In this document: piece after piece, positions 23,029-33,700 of the stretch
Layout: each line of letters opens with the position of its first letter
Numbering within the stretch: position 1 is the stretch's first letter
Origin: Geobacteraceae bacterium
Lineage (GTDB): Bacteria > Desulfobacterota > Desulfuromonadia > Geobacterales > Geobacteraceae
Assembly: GCA_029975275.1 (NCBI GenBank)
Contig: JARKPN010000014.1
Coordinates: forward strand, 1 to 35,904
DNA length: 35,904 nucleotides
Direction of reading: 5' to 3'
Position numbers and translations under genes: made by a program
Notes under the pieces: generated by a model
What the model saw: only the letters and a program-made list of their open reading frames with translations
What the model was told of the DNA's origin: nothing
Database searches by the model: none

Positions 23029-26000
23029 GCGTCACCTCCGTTCGTTTTCTTGAGCTTCGGTTTCCAGGACGGAGGTTCGGTAGAGTGCTTCGAGGCATCC
23101 ATGATCAGTTGAACTCCCGGTTCCACTTCGCGCATCGACATGGGAACCGTGAATTCGTCCCATGCCAGCGCTCCGGGCTTTTTCAGGAGGGCGGCGAGGT
23201 CTCCTTGCCCACGCGCCGTTTCGTAACCCAACCTGCGCCCGGCCTTCACGGATTCCTTAACCCACCGGTCGATCCGATCGGCGGTCATGGTGTCGACGAT
23301 GGTTCTCGCCGCCTTGTCCTTCACTTTCCAGGCACGCTCGGACAGCACCTTCCGTGCTCTCAGGGCTTCCGCCTTACCGGAACTGTCGAGGGATTGCGCC
23401 CCGGAATTCGGGTTCATGGAATCGTTTTCGAGCCGGAGGAGACTCACCATCGCACCGGTCAGGCCACGGTCCAGCGCTCTCGCCGCAAACGGCGTGACGG
23501 ACTGGGCCTCGACATGCTTGTAGAACGTCGCATGATAGTGTTCGAACGTTTCGTAATGAGACAGATCGCGAGGCCGCGACCAGGTGAGCACGGTGCAGAC
23601 TAGCCCCGGGAACGAACGGCCAACGCGGCTCGTGGCCTGAATGTATTCCGCCGTGTTCTTCGGTTGGCCGTTGACGACCATCAGTCCGATACGATTGACG
23701 TCGACACCCACCGACAGCATGTTGGTGGCCAGCACGATGTCGATGGCCCGCGTCTCGCCCTTTTCCCAGGTGGGCTTGAACTTGACCTCCAGTTGGTCGA
23801 GCTTCTTGGGAATCTCCTTGTTCGAAACCCGCGAGGTCAGTTCGTCCACGATGCGTACCGAACGCTGGCTCAGCCCCGGTCGCTTCACGTCGCTCATCTG
23901 GACGCGATAGGCACGGGTCTGCACGTCGTCCTCGGCCAGCCGCCGCATGCCCCCCAACTCGCGCAGGGAGTTGAAATACCCGACCACGGTCATGTATGGG
24001 TCGGCCGCCGCGCCGAAGCGTTGGAACAGCGACTGGGCGGCGGTCAGCAGGGCGACGTAGACCCGGATCAACACTGCTGGACGGGAACTGCCCGGCGAAC
24101 AGATCCCCATGTAGAGGCGGCCAGGTTTGTCCTCCACCTGACGCTGCACAGAGAAGAAGTTGTCCTCGACGTCAAGGCCGTGCGGCGGGAACACCGAAAC
24201 CCTGCGAAGGAACACGTTGTTGACCTGTTCTTCGGCCTTGCGCACCGTCGCCGTGGAAGCGACAATCTTGGGTCGGATCGCCTTGCCGTCGATCGTCCAG
24301 GTCGAAAGCTCGTCCACGGCGGTTTCATACAGACCTACCATGGTTCCCAGCGGTCCGCTGATCAGATGGAATTCATCCTGGATGATCAGGTCAGGAGGCC
24401 GGATGGGAGTAATCACTTTGCCCTTGACCGCTTCCAAAGACCCCTTCTTGGTGTGATTGCCGTTGCAATCGGCATCGGGCCAAAGCAACCCGTGGCGCGG
24501 GCATTCGCGGCTCGCCTTACCGAAGAGCGTGCGCACCTGCCCTCGCCAAGCCATCATGGCGAACTTGTCCACGGTGGCGATCAACATCGAGGGTGGATGG
24601 CGATAGATTTCATCGTCCACCACCAGGACCGGAAGCCCCAGATTCTTCGACTTCGCCTGGCTGAACTCGCAGCGGCCGTACTTGTCGCCGCAGTAGACGA
24701 AAGTTCGGCCGAGATCCTTGTCGACTTTTATATCCCGCCCAGGAGCGATCTCGGAACCGCACCAGGGACAACCGGTCAACTGGGCCGGTGTCGACCCCGT
24801 GCCGTACTTGCCGTCCCGTTCCTTCTCGATCGCCGCATGGCTCTCTTCGGTGGTGTTCGGCGTGACCCGCTGGCCGACCCAGAGGCCGATGGTGAACGGC
24901 GCATCGCCCCAGACCGCCGGTTCGGCCCGGCGTAGCACTTCCATGGCGCAGATCAGTGCCGTGGCCCGTTGAAACTGTTGCAGGGTCAGCAACCGCAAGG
25001 TGTAGCGCATGATCACGGCCAGGCCGCGTCCGCCATCGAGGCCGCCCATGGTGCCCTGGAGGCGACGGACGCCCATGGTGAAGGCCGCGACACCGAAATA
25101 GGCCTCGGTCTTGCCGCCGCCGGTGGGGAACCAGAGCAGGTCGGCGAAAGCCTCCAAGGGTTGGGTGCGGTCCAGGTGAGTCGGGTCTGCGAGCGCCGGA
25201 ATGGAAAGCAGCATAAACGCCAACTGGAACGGACGCCACGAGCGGTTCTTGCGGACATTTAATGCGTCGAGTGTCACCTCGTCTCCACGGCGCTTGGCGA
25301 GCGCGTAGATGCTGTGAATGCGCTGGGAGGCCATGGCGCGGTTGGCGAATCGGAAGGCGGCCAGCGCCCGGTCGTCCGCCGCGAGGACCTCAATGCCTTC
25401 CCTCAGCCTTTCCAGTATCAGATTGCAACGATCCATCGCCTCGGTGGCCGGTATGTCGTATCCGACGATCTCGCTGCCGATGGCATTCCGTTTTGCGGCG
25501 ATCCACTCCGCGTAGTCGTCCGCCAGCACTTTCAGGCCGGCGATCAGTTCGTCGCGCCTTTCGGGTGTGCCGAGCTCGGCGAGTCGCTCCATGTCGAGCA
25601 GGCCGTCCTCGATCATCCGGCGCATGGTCGAGCGGTCTTCCGGTTCGAGGCCGGGCGTCTCGGTCACCTGGATCTCGTACTCGGGCAGCACGGCTGTCCT
25701 GACCTCCGTGGCCCGCTCGCGATCTTCTTCAGAGACGGTCGCGTGGACCGAGATGCCGTGTCCGACCGCGAACTCGACTCGGTCCCGATAGATCATTTCG
25801 AGCGCTTCGCGCTCCTCGTCGAATTCGTCGGCCCGCAGGATCGGGCGACGCCGGAACACTGGACGCCCATCCACGCCCCGCACGATCAGTTCGGGTTGGA
25901 AGATCCAGGCCTGATCCTGGTTCTGTTCGGGCATGGTCTGGGTGTTGACCAAGAAGAGCGTCACCAGCCTGTCGCCGTTTTCCAGCGGGGCGCTGACCGA

Positions 26001-26876
26001 CCCCTGCACCACGACCGCAGTGCAGTCCGCGTCGATCCGGATCGGTTCGATGGTCCGCTTCTTCAGGGAGACCACGGCGGAGCCGCCCGAGGGTATGCGC
26101 TTCCAGCAACGCGGGGATTTGCCCGTCTCCTCGCCCTCCCGCTCGCTCTGCGTCCGTTCGTAACGCCCCCAGTTGGCGAACAGTTGGACGTTTTCCAGTT
26201 CTCCGTCGACGCAAAAGGTGAACCCCATGGACGATGGAACCAGGGATTGATTGGTGGACGTATCGACTTCCTCGTCTCGCTCCTCGGAATCCGGGCGTCC
26301 CGATTCGCCGAAGGTGTCCGTCTCCGCCGCATCCGGAGCCGTGTCCATCGGAGCCAGCTTGCCGACCAGGTAGCGATCGCGAACGCTCATGCCCACGATC
26401 TCCTCGACCGGCCCGTCCGCCGGACCGAGCAGGTCGTCGATGACGGCCAACTGGAGAAGTTCCCGCACGTAGTCCTGCTCCTCGGCGGAACCGCCTTCCA
26501 GTATGGGCAGGGCATCGAAGGCGATGCCGCAAGCCGTTTTCAGCGCCGCCTCGAACACCGGCCACTCCAGTCGCAACATGGCGGCCTTGGATTCGGGTGC
26601 GGTCACACCGAGGTCAGTCAAAGTCTTTCCGCCATTCACGGGGAGGACGCCATCGAAAAAGAATGTCGTTTCGTCGAGCTTGGCGCGAATGCGGTAGATG
26701 CGGGCGAACGAAACCGCAGCCAACGGGTCGCCACCGGCGATCAGCACGGCGTCACCTTCCTCGACACCCCGGAAGAGCGAAGAGCCGTGATCGACGGTCG
26801 CCGAAAAGCGCCTGTAGCGGGCCTCGGCCCCAAGGCGCATGAGCCAGGAGTTATTATGAAAGTTTTCTGCGCTCAT
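23025..26876 (-). CDS. drmA: DISARM helicase DrmA
   Basis: The 1283-residue protein is an SF2-type helicase. Walker A is FPTGGGKTEAYFG (Lys589), the Walker B box is QDEFH (Glu835), motif III ASTATVRKAEE follows, and the C-terminal RecA lobe has DIVLATNMLSVGVDV and QATSRVGR (motif VI). A CPWC...YCGDKYGRC zinc-binding insert lies between Walker A and B. The large N-terminal part (1-550) contains no domain I can name and is as expected for DrmA. It starts at ATG 26876, 23 bp inside the end of drmMI. The enzyme is expected to load with DrmB on DNA with free or single-stranded ends and unwind it. Confidence 0.93.
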   Translation of the reverse strand: MSAENFHNNSWLMRLGAEARYRRFSATVDHGSSLFRGVEEGDAVLIAGGDPLAAVSFARIYRIRAKLDETTFFFDGVLPVNGGKTLTDLGVTAPESKAAMLRLEWPVFEAALKTACGIAFDALPILEGGSAEEQDYVRELLQLAVIDDLLGPADGPVEEIVGMSVRDRYLVGKLAPMDTAPDAAETDTFGESGRPDSEERDEEVDTSTNQSLVPSSMGFTFCVDGELENVQLFANWGRYERTQSEREGEETGKSPRCWKRIPSGGSAVVSLKKRTIEPIRIDADCTAVVVQGSVSAPLENGDRLVTLFLVNTQTMPEQNQDQAWIFQPELIVRGVDGRPVFRRRPILRADEFDEEREALEMIYRDRVEFAVGHGISVHATVSEEDRERATEVRTAVLPEYEIQVTETPGLEPEDRSTMRRMIEDGLLDMERLAELGTPERRDELIAGLKVLADDYAEWIAAKRNAIGSEIVGYDIPATEAMDRCNLILERLREGIEVLAADDRALAAFRFANRAMASQRIHSIYALAKRRGDEVTLDALNVRKNRSWRPFQLAFMLLSIPALADPTHLDRTQPLEAFADLLWFPTGGGKTEAYFGVAAFTMGVRRLQGTMGGLDGGRGLAVIMRYTLRLLTLQQFQRATALICAMEVLRRAEPAVWGDAPFTIGLWVGQRVTPNTTEESHAAIEKERDGKYGTGSTPAQLTGCPWCGSEIAPGRDIKVDKDLGRTFVYCGDKYGRCEFSQAKSKNLGLPVLVVDDEIYRHPPSMLIATVDKFAMMAWRGQVRTLFGKASRECPRHGLLWPDADCNGNHTKKGSLEAVKGKVITPIRPPDLIIQDEFHLISGPLGTMVGLYETAVDELSTWTIDGKAIRPKIVASTATVRKAEEQVNNVFLRRVSVFPPHGLDVEDNFFSVQRQVEDKPGRLYMGICSPGSSRPAVLIRVYVALLTAAQSLFQRFGAAADPYMTVVGYFNSLRELGGMRRLAEDDVQTRAYRVQMSDVKRPGLSQRSVRIVDELTSRVSNKEIPKKLDQLEVKFKPTWEKGETRAIDIVLATNMLSVGVDVNRIGLMVVNGQPKNTAEYIQATSRVGRSFPGLVCTVLTWSRPRDLSHYETFEHYHATFYKHVEAQSVTPFAARALDRGLTGAMVSLLRLENDSMNPNSGAQSLDSSGKAEALRARKVLSERAWKVKDKAARTIVDTMTADRIDRWVKESVKAGRRLGYETARGQGDLAALLKKPGALAWDEFTVPMSMREVEPGVQLIMDASKHSTEPPSWKPKLKKTNGGDA

Positions 26877-29800
26877 ATCTGCCCCTTGCTAATTCAAATA
26901 GTGCAACGACGAGGTTGTCCAAATGATTTAATGCTGCCGCTCTTGAATCGTCATTTGAGTGAGACGCGTGAAGTCTCTTCGACGTTTTCGATATTTCTGA
27001 CACCATATCTATCAGATCTTTTTCTTGTTGATTTGGATCAACGATGGGAAGTTGGGCGATTATCGTGGGCTTAACTTGGGCCATAACCCGGCCTTCTTCC
27101 TGAGAGAAAACCCGATAAATCTTCGCCATTAAGCTTGAATTAAGCACTCCCGCAAGAAAATACGGGTCAATGTTTTTTCGGAGTGCAAAGACGTAAATTC
27201 CATCCATTGCGTATAGACTATTTTCATCAACCGCAACTTTTGGTCGGTCCGAGGTAATTACACCGAGGATTTTGGCTTTCTTCTCAAAAATTCTAAAATC
27301 ACGCGGCCTGTGAAGTGCATAGATTGGATGCTTGCCTTGCTTTACTTCTTTGCATGTAATTTTCTCTGAATTGCTCTCTACCCATTTCAAAATATTTGGG
27401 ATTTCTTCAGCAGTAACGTCTTTTGTTGTATAGATTACTAGCGGCAACTCTGTTTCAATGTAAAATGGTTTTATGTGAATACCGCCAGTGACAACCGGCT
27501 TCAAAAACTCTTGCTCAATTTTTTCGTTTTCACTTTTTTCTTTTGTCACAACGAATACATCTTTGTTGTCTGCACTTACGCCTCTTTGAATCCCATGTTC
27601 ATCAACAAGGTCTGAAATTTTGAACGGCAGAACAGCCACATATTCTGCTGCCATAATAAAATCCTCCATATTTCCTGTTGGAATTACACGCCCAGGAAAA
27701 GAGAGGAGTGCTTTTTGCTTAATAAAAAAGTCAGAATCGCCATTTTTTTCTTCTGGAGAATGGGAGACTCGCCATTTAACTATAGAAATCTGCGAGTCTC
27801 CTTGAAAGTTCTTGGAAAAGACTATGTAACAACACGGTCGTGTCACTCTGGCAAACACACCGCCGCCAACGTTGCAGACCTTGACGATTTTTGCTTTCGA
27901 GAGAAGCAAGGTGCGAAGATGTTGAGAGTAGCCTTGGTAGAGTAGAACATCTGGGACAAGGTAGCCAACAACCCCTTGGCTGTCATTTCGTGAGATTTCA
28001 TAAGCTCTCAAGATGAATAGGTGAAAAGAATCAACTAGTCGGTCCAAACTGCCTGCATGTTGCTCTTTCCAAATTCGCTGAGTATTTGCTGAAATCGCTG
28101 CGCCCCATGGCGGATTTGCAACCACCCCATCAAAGCCAGGTTCATCTCGAAGGAAAACTTCAGGAAACTCAATAATCCAGTGAAATGGTCTTCTTTGAAG
28201 TGTTTCATCAAATAGCTCGGCTCCAATAATTGCTTGAGCATGCAGGGCAATCTGCTCCCCCATTTTCTCGTTGCCGCTCAGGAAATCTCCCGCCATGGTC
28301 GCAAGCGTGTCCAGCGCGGCATCAAGAGCCCGGGAATTGCCACCACACCGGAGTACCTCACCTATCATGGCGTCGGCGATCAGTTCGACGGATTCGAGTT
28401 TCCTCCGCGCCTCGCGATCCAGCCGGGCCATGGCTTCGACATCCTTTATGTCCCGGATGGTGGTGGCACGGAGGCACGTGCGCAGTTCGATGACCTCGTT
28501 GACCGCCGCCTCGACGTTCTGGCCGAAGATGCGGAGCTGGTACTGCCGTCCGGATTCCGTATCCATTCGCAACCGGGTGAGCTGTTCCAGCCGGTGAATA
28601 CCCAGCAGACTGTCGCCGGAGCGAAGGTTATGATCGAGAAAGCCGAACGGTCTGCCTTTGGCGAGGGTCACCAGCCAGATGGAGAGCTTGGCCAGCTCCA
28701 CGGCCAGCGGGTTGATGTCCACGCCGTACAGGCAGCGCTCGGCCACCAGGCGGCGGGCGATGGTCAGCCGTTCGTCGAGCTGGGACGGCAGTGGTTCCTC
28801 CGCACCGAGTTGGTCGAGAGCTTCGCCGTCGACGGTGATGGCCTTTCCGGCCGCCTCTTCGTGCAGCCAGGCCTCCACCAGTTTCTCACCGAGATAGCGG
28901 CAGGCCTGTACGAGGAAGGCCCCCGAACCCATGGCGGGGTCGCAGACCTTGAGGTCGAGAATTTCCCGCGACGACTTGAGCGTCCATTCCTCGCGGGGCT
29001 TGCCCTCGGTCGGGCCGACGTACACCACCGGTTCGAGCGTGGTGATGACGATACTTTCGGTGAGAGATTTCGGGGTGTAGTGGGTGCCGGTCTCTCGCCG
29101 GTCGGCCCCAAGGGTGACCATGAACGAATTGTCGCGATAGACGATTGGATCGTCCCAGGCGTCGGTGCGGAGCAGGTTCGTGAAGGGACGGATGCGTTCG
29201 GCCAGTTCCGTGTCTCCACCGCAGACACCCAACACCCGACCGAAGACCGTGTCGTCGGCGGGCTCGGAAAGGCCGTTCCTGATGGCCGATTCGCTCCGCC
29301 CGGTGACATCCAGAACCAATTTGACGAGCGCCGCCTCGCCGTCAAGACGGGCCGATTCCAGTTCCGCGAGAGCCACGTTCGGGTTCTTCGCCTTCTGTGA
29401 CCCCTGCAGACCCAGGGTCACGCGGGGAACGCGAGCCACGGTGTGTTCGAGCAGGCCTTCGTAGACATGCCCGATCTGCTCGACATCAAGCGCACGGTAG
29501 GACAGCAGCAGCGCACCGCCGGACTGCTCCAAGATCTGCAACGAGTTCAAAAGCAGCAGCACGGTGCGGTTGTCGATCGGCAGCGGAGCGGCCGAGGTGT
29601 CCCGCCAACCGGTGTCTTTGGCCCGGCCCTCCAGGAACGGAAAACGGTCGGGATCGAACAGCGAGCCGCCCAGGGCTGGCATCCGCAGGCTTTCATGCTC
29701 GATACCGCCATAGACGGCCCGGAACACGGAGAGCAATCTGGCCCAAGCGTCGTGACGGCGGTCGAGCACTTCCGGTCCGTGACGATCGGCTTCTTCTGCC

Positions 29801-30747
29801 AGTTGTCCGCGCAGGGTGGAAACGGCGTAACAACGGTCGTAGACCGAATCGCCGAGAAGGAGCAGCCCGCGTTCCTCGGCGCAGAGGACGAACACCAGCC
29901 GCATCATCACGGTCAGCCCGGCCTCGTAGAGCTCGGCAGGCTTCACGTCGCGGAGCAGTTCCCGGTTGCGGTCCTCGTCGGCCTTGTCGAGACACTGCAC
30001 GAGCACCTCGACCGCACGGCGGACCTGCTCGCCGAGGGTGTCCGTGACCTCCTCGTGATGCTCGAGGGACTTCGTCAACAATGTTTCCAGAGTGTCTTCC
30101 GCCGGCCCGAAACAGCGCCGGACACCGAGCAACGACTGGAAGGCCTTCAGGGTGATCGGCTCCTGGAACCAGAGGCGGGCGTACCACGACGCCTGGCTGG
30201 ACGTGGAACCCACCGGCGCGTTGACCAGCATCCATCGTTCGCCGTCGGTCAAAAGCCCCACGCGCACGCCATGGGCTCGGCAGAGCAAAGTCATGCGCTC
30301 CTGGAGGGAAACGGGCCAGCCGTCACCTCGCTGGACGGATTCGAGATCGGTGTCCGGCGGCAGAACGGCGATGAACAGGCGCGGCTTTCCGTCAGCGGGA
30401 GAGCAGACGATCCAGTCGGGTTTGAACGTACCGGCGTGTTCCTGCGACGAAACGCTCGGGAGTTCGTCCGGCCAGTCGCCTGCGTGGACGAGGGATTCAC
30501 GGTCGTATTCGAGCGTTTCCGTCAGCACCAGACGGACCCATTCCCGGTGCAATTCCGGCAACAGGTTGTCTTCCTGGTCCACCGCTTCGCGCCATTCCTC
30601 GTAGGCGGCCCTGAGTTTCTGGCGTCGCGGGGTCTCCACCGCTTCCAGCCCTTGCGGGAAAGCCTTGTCCAGCATGGACACGGTCAGGAAAGGGCCGGAT
30701 CTTTCGATCAGGGAGAGCCATTCGGCGTGTTTGGATAGATTCTTCAT
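26854..30747 (-). CDS. drmMI: DISARM N6-adenine methyltransferase DrmMI (Eco57I-like)
   Basis: The 1297-residue protein has the amino-methyltransferase motif I DPAMGSGAF (Asp603), GVDINPLAVELAKLSIWL (about 680) and catalytic NPPW (Asn878). This is the motif order of Eco57I-type gamma methylases, which recognise DNA through a C-terminal domain. The 570-residue N-terminal region is shared with large DISARM and BREX-type methylases. In DISARM, DrmMI marks host DNA as self. Base composition changes visibly near 28250 (residue about 832): the part encoding NPPW and the recognition domain is AT-rich, the rest GC-rich. It starts at 30747, 6 bp after the drmD stop. Confidence 0.9.
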   Translation of the reverse strand: MKNLSKHAEWLSLIERSGPFLTVSMLDKAFPQGLEAVETPRRQKLRAAYEEWREAVDQEDNLLPELHREWVRLVLTETLEYDRESLVHAGDWPDELPSVSSQEHAGTFKPDWIVCSPADGKPRLFIAVLPPDTDLESVQRGDGWPVSLQERMTLLCRAHGVRVGLLTDGERWMLVNAPVGSTSSQASWYARLWFQEPITLKAFQSLLGVRRCFGPAEDTLETLLTKSLEHHEEVTDTLGEQVRRAVEVLVQCLDKADEDRNRELLRDVKPAELYEAGLTVMMRLVFVLCAEERGLLLLGDSVYDRCYAVSTLRGQLAEEADRHGPEVLDRRHDAWARLLSVFRAVYGGIEHESLRMPALGGSLFDPDRFPFLEGRAKDTGWRDTSAAPLPIDNRTVLLLLNSLQILEQSGGALLLSYRALDVEQIGHVYEGLLEHTVARVPRVTLGLQGSQKAKNPNVALAELESARLDGEAALVKLVLDVTGRSESAIRNGLSEPADDTVFGRVLGVCGGDTELAERIRPFTNLLRTDAWDDPIVYRDNSFMVTLGADRRETGTHYTPKSLTESIVITTLEPVVYVGPTEGKPREEWTLKSSREILDLKVCDPAMGSGAFLVQACRYLGEKLVEAWLHEEAAGKAITVDGEALDQLGAEEPLPSQLDERLTIARRLVAERCLYGVDINPLAVELAKLSIWLVTLAKGRPFGFLDHNLRSGDSLLGIHRLEQLTRLRMDTESGRQYQLRIFGQNVEAAVNEVIELRTCLRATTIRDIKDVEAMARLDREARRKLESVELIADAMIGEVLRCGGNSRALDAALDTLATMAGDFLSGNEKMGEQIALHAQAIIGAELFDETLQRRPFHWIIEFPEVFLRDEPGFDGVVANPPWGAAISANTQRIWKEQHAGSLDRLVDSFHLFILRAYEISRNDSQGVVGYLVPDVLLYQGYSQHLRTLLLSKAKIVKVCNVGGGVFARVTRPCCYIVFSKNFQGDSQISIVKWRVSHSPEEKNGDSDFFIKQKALLSFPGRVIPTGNMEDFIMAAEYVAVLPFKISDLVDEHGIQRGVSADNKDVFVVTKEKSENEKIEQEFLKPVVTGGIHIKPFYIETELPLVIYTTKDVTAEEIPNILKWVESNSEKITCKEVKQGKHPIYALHRPRDFRIFEKKAKILGVITSDRPKVAVDENSLYAMDGIYVFALRKNIDPYFLAGVLNSSLMAKIYRVFSQEEGRVMAQVKPTIIAQLPIVDPNQQEKDLIDMVSEISKTSKRLHASHSNDDSRAAALNHLDNLVVALFELARGRYERRKLS

Positions 30748-30753
30748 GCCGGA

Positions 30754-33700
30754 TCAGACCCTCCTTGCCTGTGATTGCGGAACGAGAAATACGACGGCCA
30801 CCGGGAACGTTCGATCCACCGGGTTGGCGTAGTGTTTCTCGATCGCGGTCTTTTCTTCTTCCCGCTCTTCCGGAATCCGAGCCAAACGGGCTTCCAGGGC
30901 ATGGACGTCTTTCTTCACCTGCGCCATCTCCTCGGGCGAGAATCCGGGCAGATAGAGCTGGCCACCTTGGCGATCCGACTTCAACTCCTTGCGGATGCTG
31001 GCCTCGAGTTCGTCCAGAACCGTTCGGACGTCGGCGATTTCGCTTTTCATGCGCCTGTCGAGGGTGTTCTCGAGAAACTTCAAGCGGTCCTTGGATCTCG
31101 CTTCGACAGCGACCATGAGAGCGTCTTCGTGGCGCTCGAACCTGTCCTTCAGAACGTCGAACAGCGCCTGGTCGGGTTCGATAGGCGAACCTTGGGCTAC
31201 CAGAGCTTCAAGTTTGCCGACCTGGGTGATTCGGGCGAACCGTTTGTGTTCGAGTTCGCCACCGGCGAGGGTCAGTTCTTCGTGAAGGCGATGGTGGTCT
31301 CCGCCGGTGATCACCAAGCGCGACCAGACCGCCACCGCCGGGACTCGCAATTCACTGTCGGGTACGGTTCGGACCGCCACGCGGTGAAGTCGCTTGACGT
31401 CGTCGAGCTTCCAGATCTCCTCGCGAAGCAGGCGCAGACACATCTGCACCAGCCGGTGGTTGAGATGGGCCAGAACGACATCGTCTCTACCTTTGGCGAC
31501 ATCGTGATCGAAGGTGATCGGGCGGCGAACGCCAGTATGGGGATGCTCCAGTCCGACGGTGGCTCTTCCCCAGGAGCCGGGCAGGACTGGCACTTCGAAA
31601 ACGCTTCCCTTTTCGCCCTTGGTCGAGCCGGTGGGCTTGAGCGACGGCTTTTCCGCCAGATCCAACGCGACCTCGACCGCACGCGAAATGTGCTCGGGCG
31701 ACAGATGGAAATCGTTCTTCGCTTCCATGAGTCTATCGTGCAGGCGGGCGATGCGCTCCTGAAGACGCTTTTCCGCCGTGACGAACTTCCTCGCCTTGGC
31801 GGCCTTGGCTTCCGCAGAGGCGGTATCCAGGCCGCTACGCCTGCCGAGCATGGCGTCTTCTATCTGTCGGGCGATGACCGGCCCGACGCTACCAAGGTCC
31901 TCACGGATCGTGTCGATCTTGAGGACGGCACGCATCAGATACTCGTGATCGCCCGCGACATCGCCGGGTTTGACGGATCTGTCGGCGGCTCTCGCGGAGA
32001 AGCCTTTCCCAACCGGATGCCAGATGAAAACCGCGTCTTCCTTCTGCCCGTGGCGGTCGATACGGCCGTTGCGTTGCTCCATGACATTCGGATTCCACGG
32101 AATCTCGACATGGATGAGGTAGTTGCAGTGGTTCTGCAGGTCGATACCTTCCGAGGCCGCGTCGGTCGCCAGAAGGATGCGAACCGGTGAAATGTTCGGA
32201 TTCGCCTGGAACGCGGCTTTGACCGACTCGCGCTCGCACGGCAGCATGCTTCCGTGAAGGTACATCAAGCGATCGCCGCCGTAGTCGTTGGCAGTGAGAA
32301 TCTGATGGAGCCACGAATGGGTGGCCCGGTATTCGGTGAACAAAATCACGCGCTTACCGTTCCAGCGTCCATCGGTCTTCAGATGGCTCTCGAGCCAGTC
32401 GAGAATGGCCCTGGCTTTCGAGTCGACGCGGTTGCGTGCTTTCTCTGACCATGCGGTGAGACGGTCGAGCATGTCTCTCTGCTCGCGTGACAGCGGTGGC
32501 GCGAGTTCTCCCACCACCTCGACCGCTTCGTGCTGGGCTTCTTCGACCAGCGAATCGTCCGAATACTCCTCTTCGGTTTTCAGGATCGCCTTGCGCAGAA
32601 TGCGATCGTCCATGGTGTCGCGATCGCCTTTTGGCTTGCCGCGTTCGAGAGTTTCCCGATGTTTCGCCAGCGTGAGCGCGAAAGCCATGGGCGAGGAAAA
32701 GAGGCGCTTCTTGAGAAGCATGTGAACGAAATCGGTTCCATATTCGAAGCGCGTGCCTTTGACGCTCTTCGAACGATCGACCGTGTACTCTCCGAGCAAG
32801 GCGTGAATTTGCCGTTCCTCCTCGGAGTAGTCGATTTCGAGACCTTCGAGCTTGCGCACCGGAAACACCGGCTTCCCGTTCGCGTCGACGATGTCGCTCT
32901 TCAGACGGCGAACCATGACGCGATGAAGTTGTTTCTCGTCCGGCATCACCGTCCTGGCGAACCGCTGATCGTCCAGCAACTCCAGCAACGAGGTGAAGGA
33001 CTCCTGATATCCGTTGTGGGGTGTGGCGCTCAGAAACAGCCGATGGGTGAAGTGAGGAGCGAGCGACCGGATCAGTCGCGTTCTCTGGCTTTCCAGGGCA
33101 TACATGGACGCCGACGCCGGTGCGACGTTGTGCGCCTCGTCGACGACCAGAATGTCGAATTTTCGCGGGTATGTCAGGTGAGGTGGAAGAACGTCCTTCA
33201 ACAACCGGAAACCCTCTCCGCTCTTCATCCAGTCCATCGAGGTGACGAGACGTGGATAGGACGTCCAGGGATTCACGTGGATACCGCGCTCGCGACGGAG
33301 GTGCTTGACGTACTCTGTGTCGACGATGCGGAACTCGAGGCCAAACTTTTCCTGCATCTCGGTCTGCCATTTGATCTGCAAGCTGGCGGGGCAAACGACG
33401 AACACGGTTCTGCCACGATGACGAACGAGCAGCTCCTGGATGACCAGTCCCGCCTCGATCGTCTTGCCCAGACCGACGTCGTCCGCGATAAGGAGATTGA
33501 CGCGGGCCATCTCGACAGCTCGAACCAGCGGATCGAGTTGGTAGTTTTCGATGGTTATCCCGCTCCGGAAAGGCGATTGCAGGAAGGAGCGATCCGCGTT
33601 GGTAACGGCTCCCCAGCGGACGGCGTCGAGGAAGGCTTCCAGGCGATCGTTGCTGTCCCAGCCGGTGATCGATGGAAGCCCGGCTCGTTCTATGATCTGG

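Noticed and set aside
23664-27074. Long + strand frames opposite drmA (23664-24935, 25314-27074)
   Set aside because: They are antisense to conserved helicase sequence, without ribosome sites or recognisable domains.
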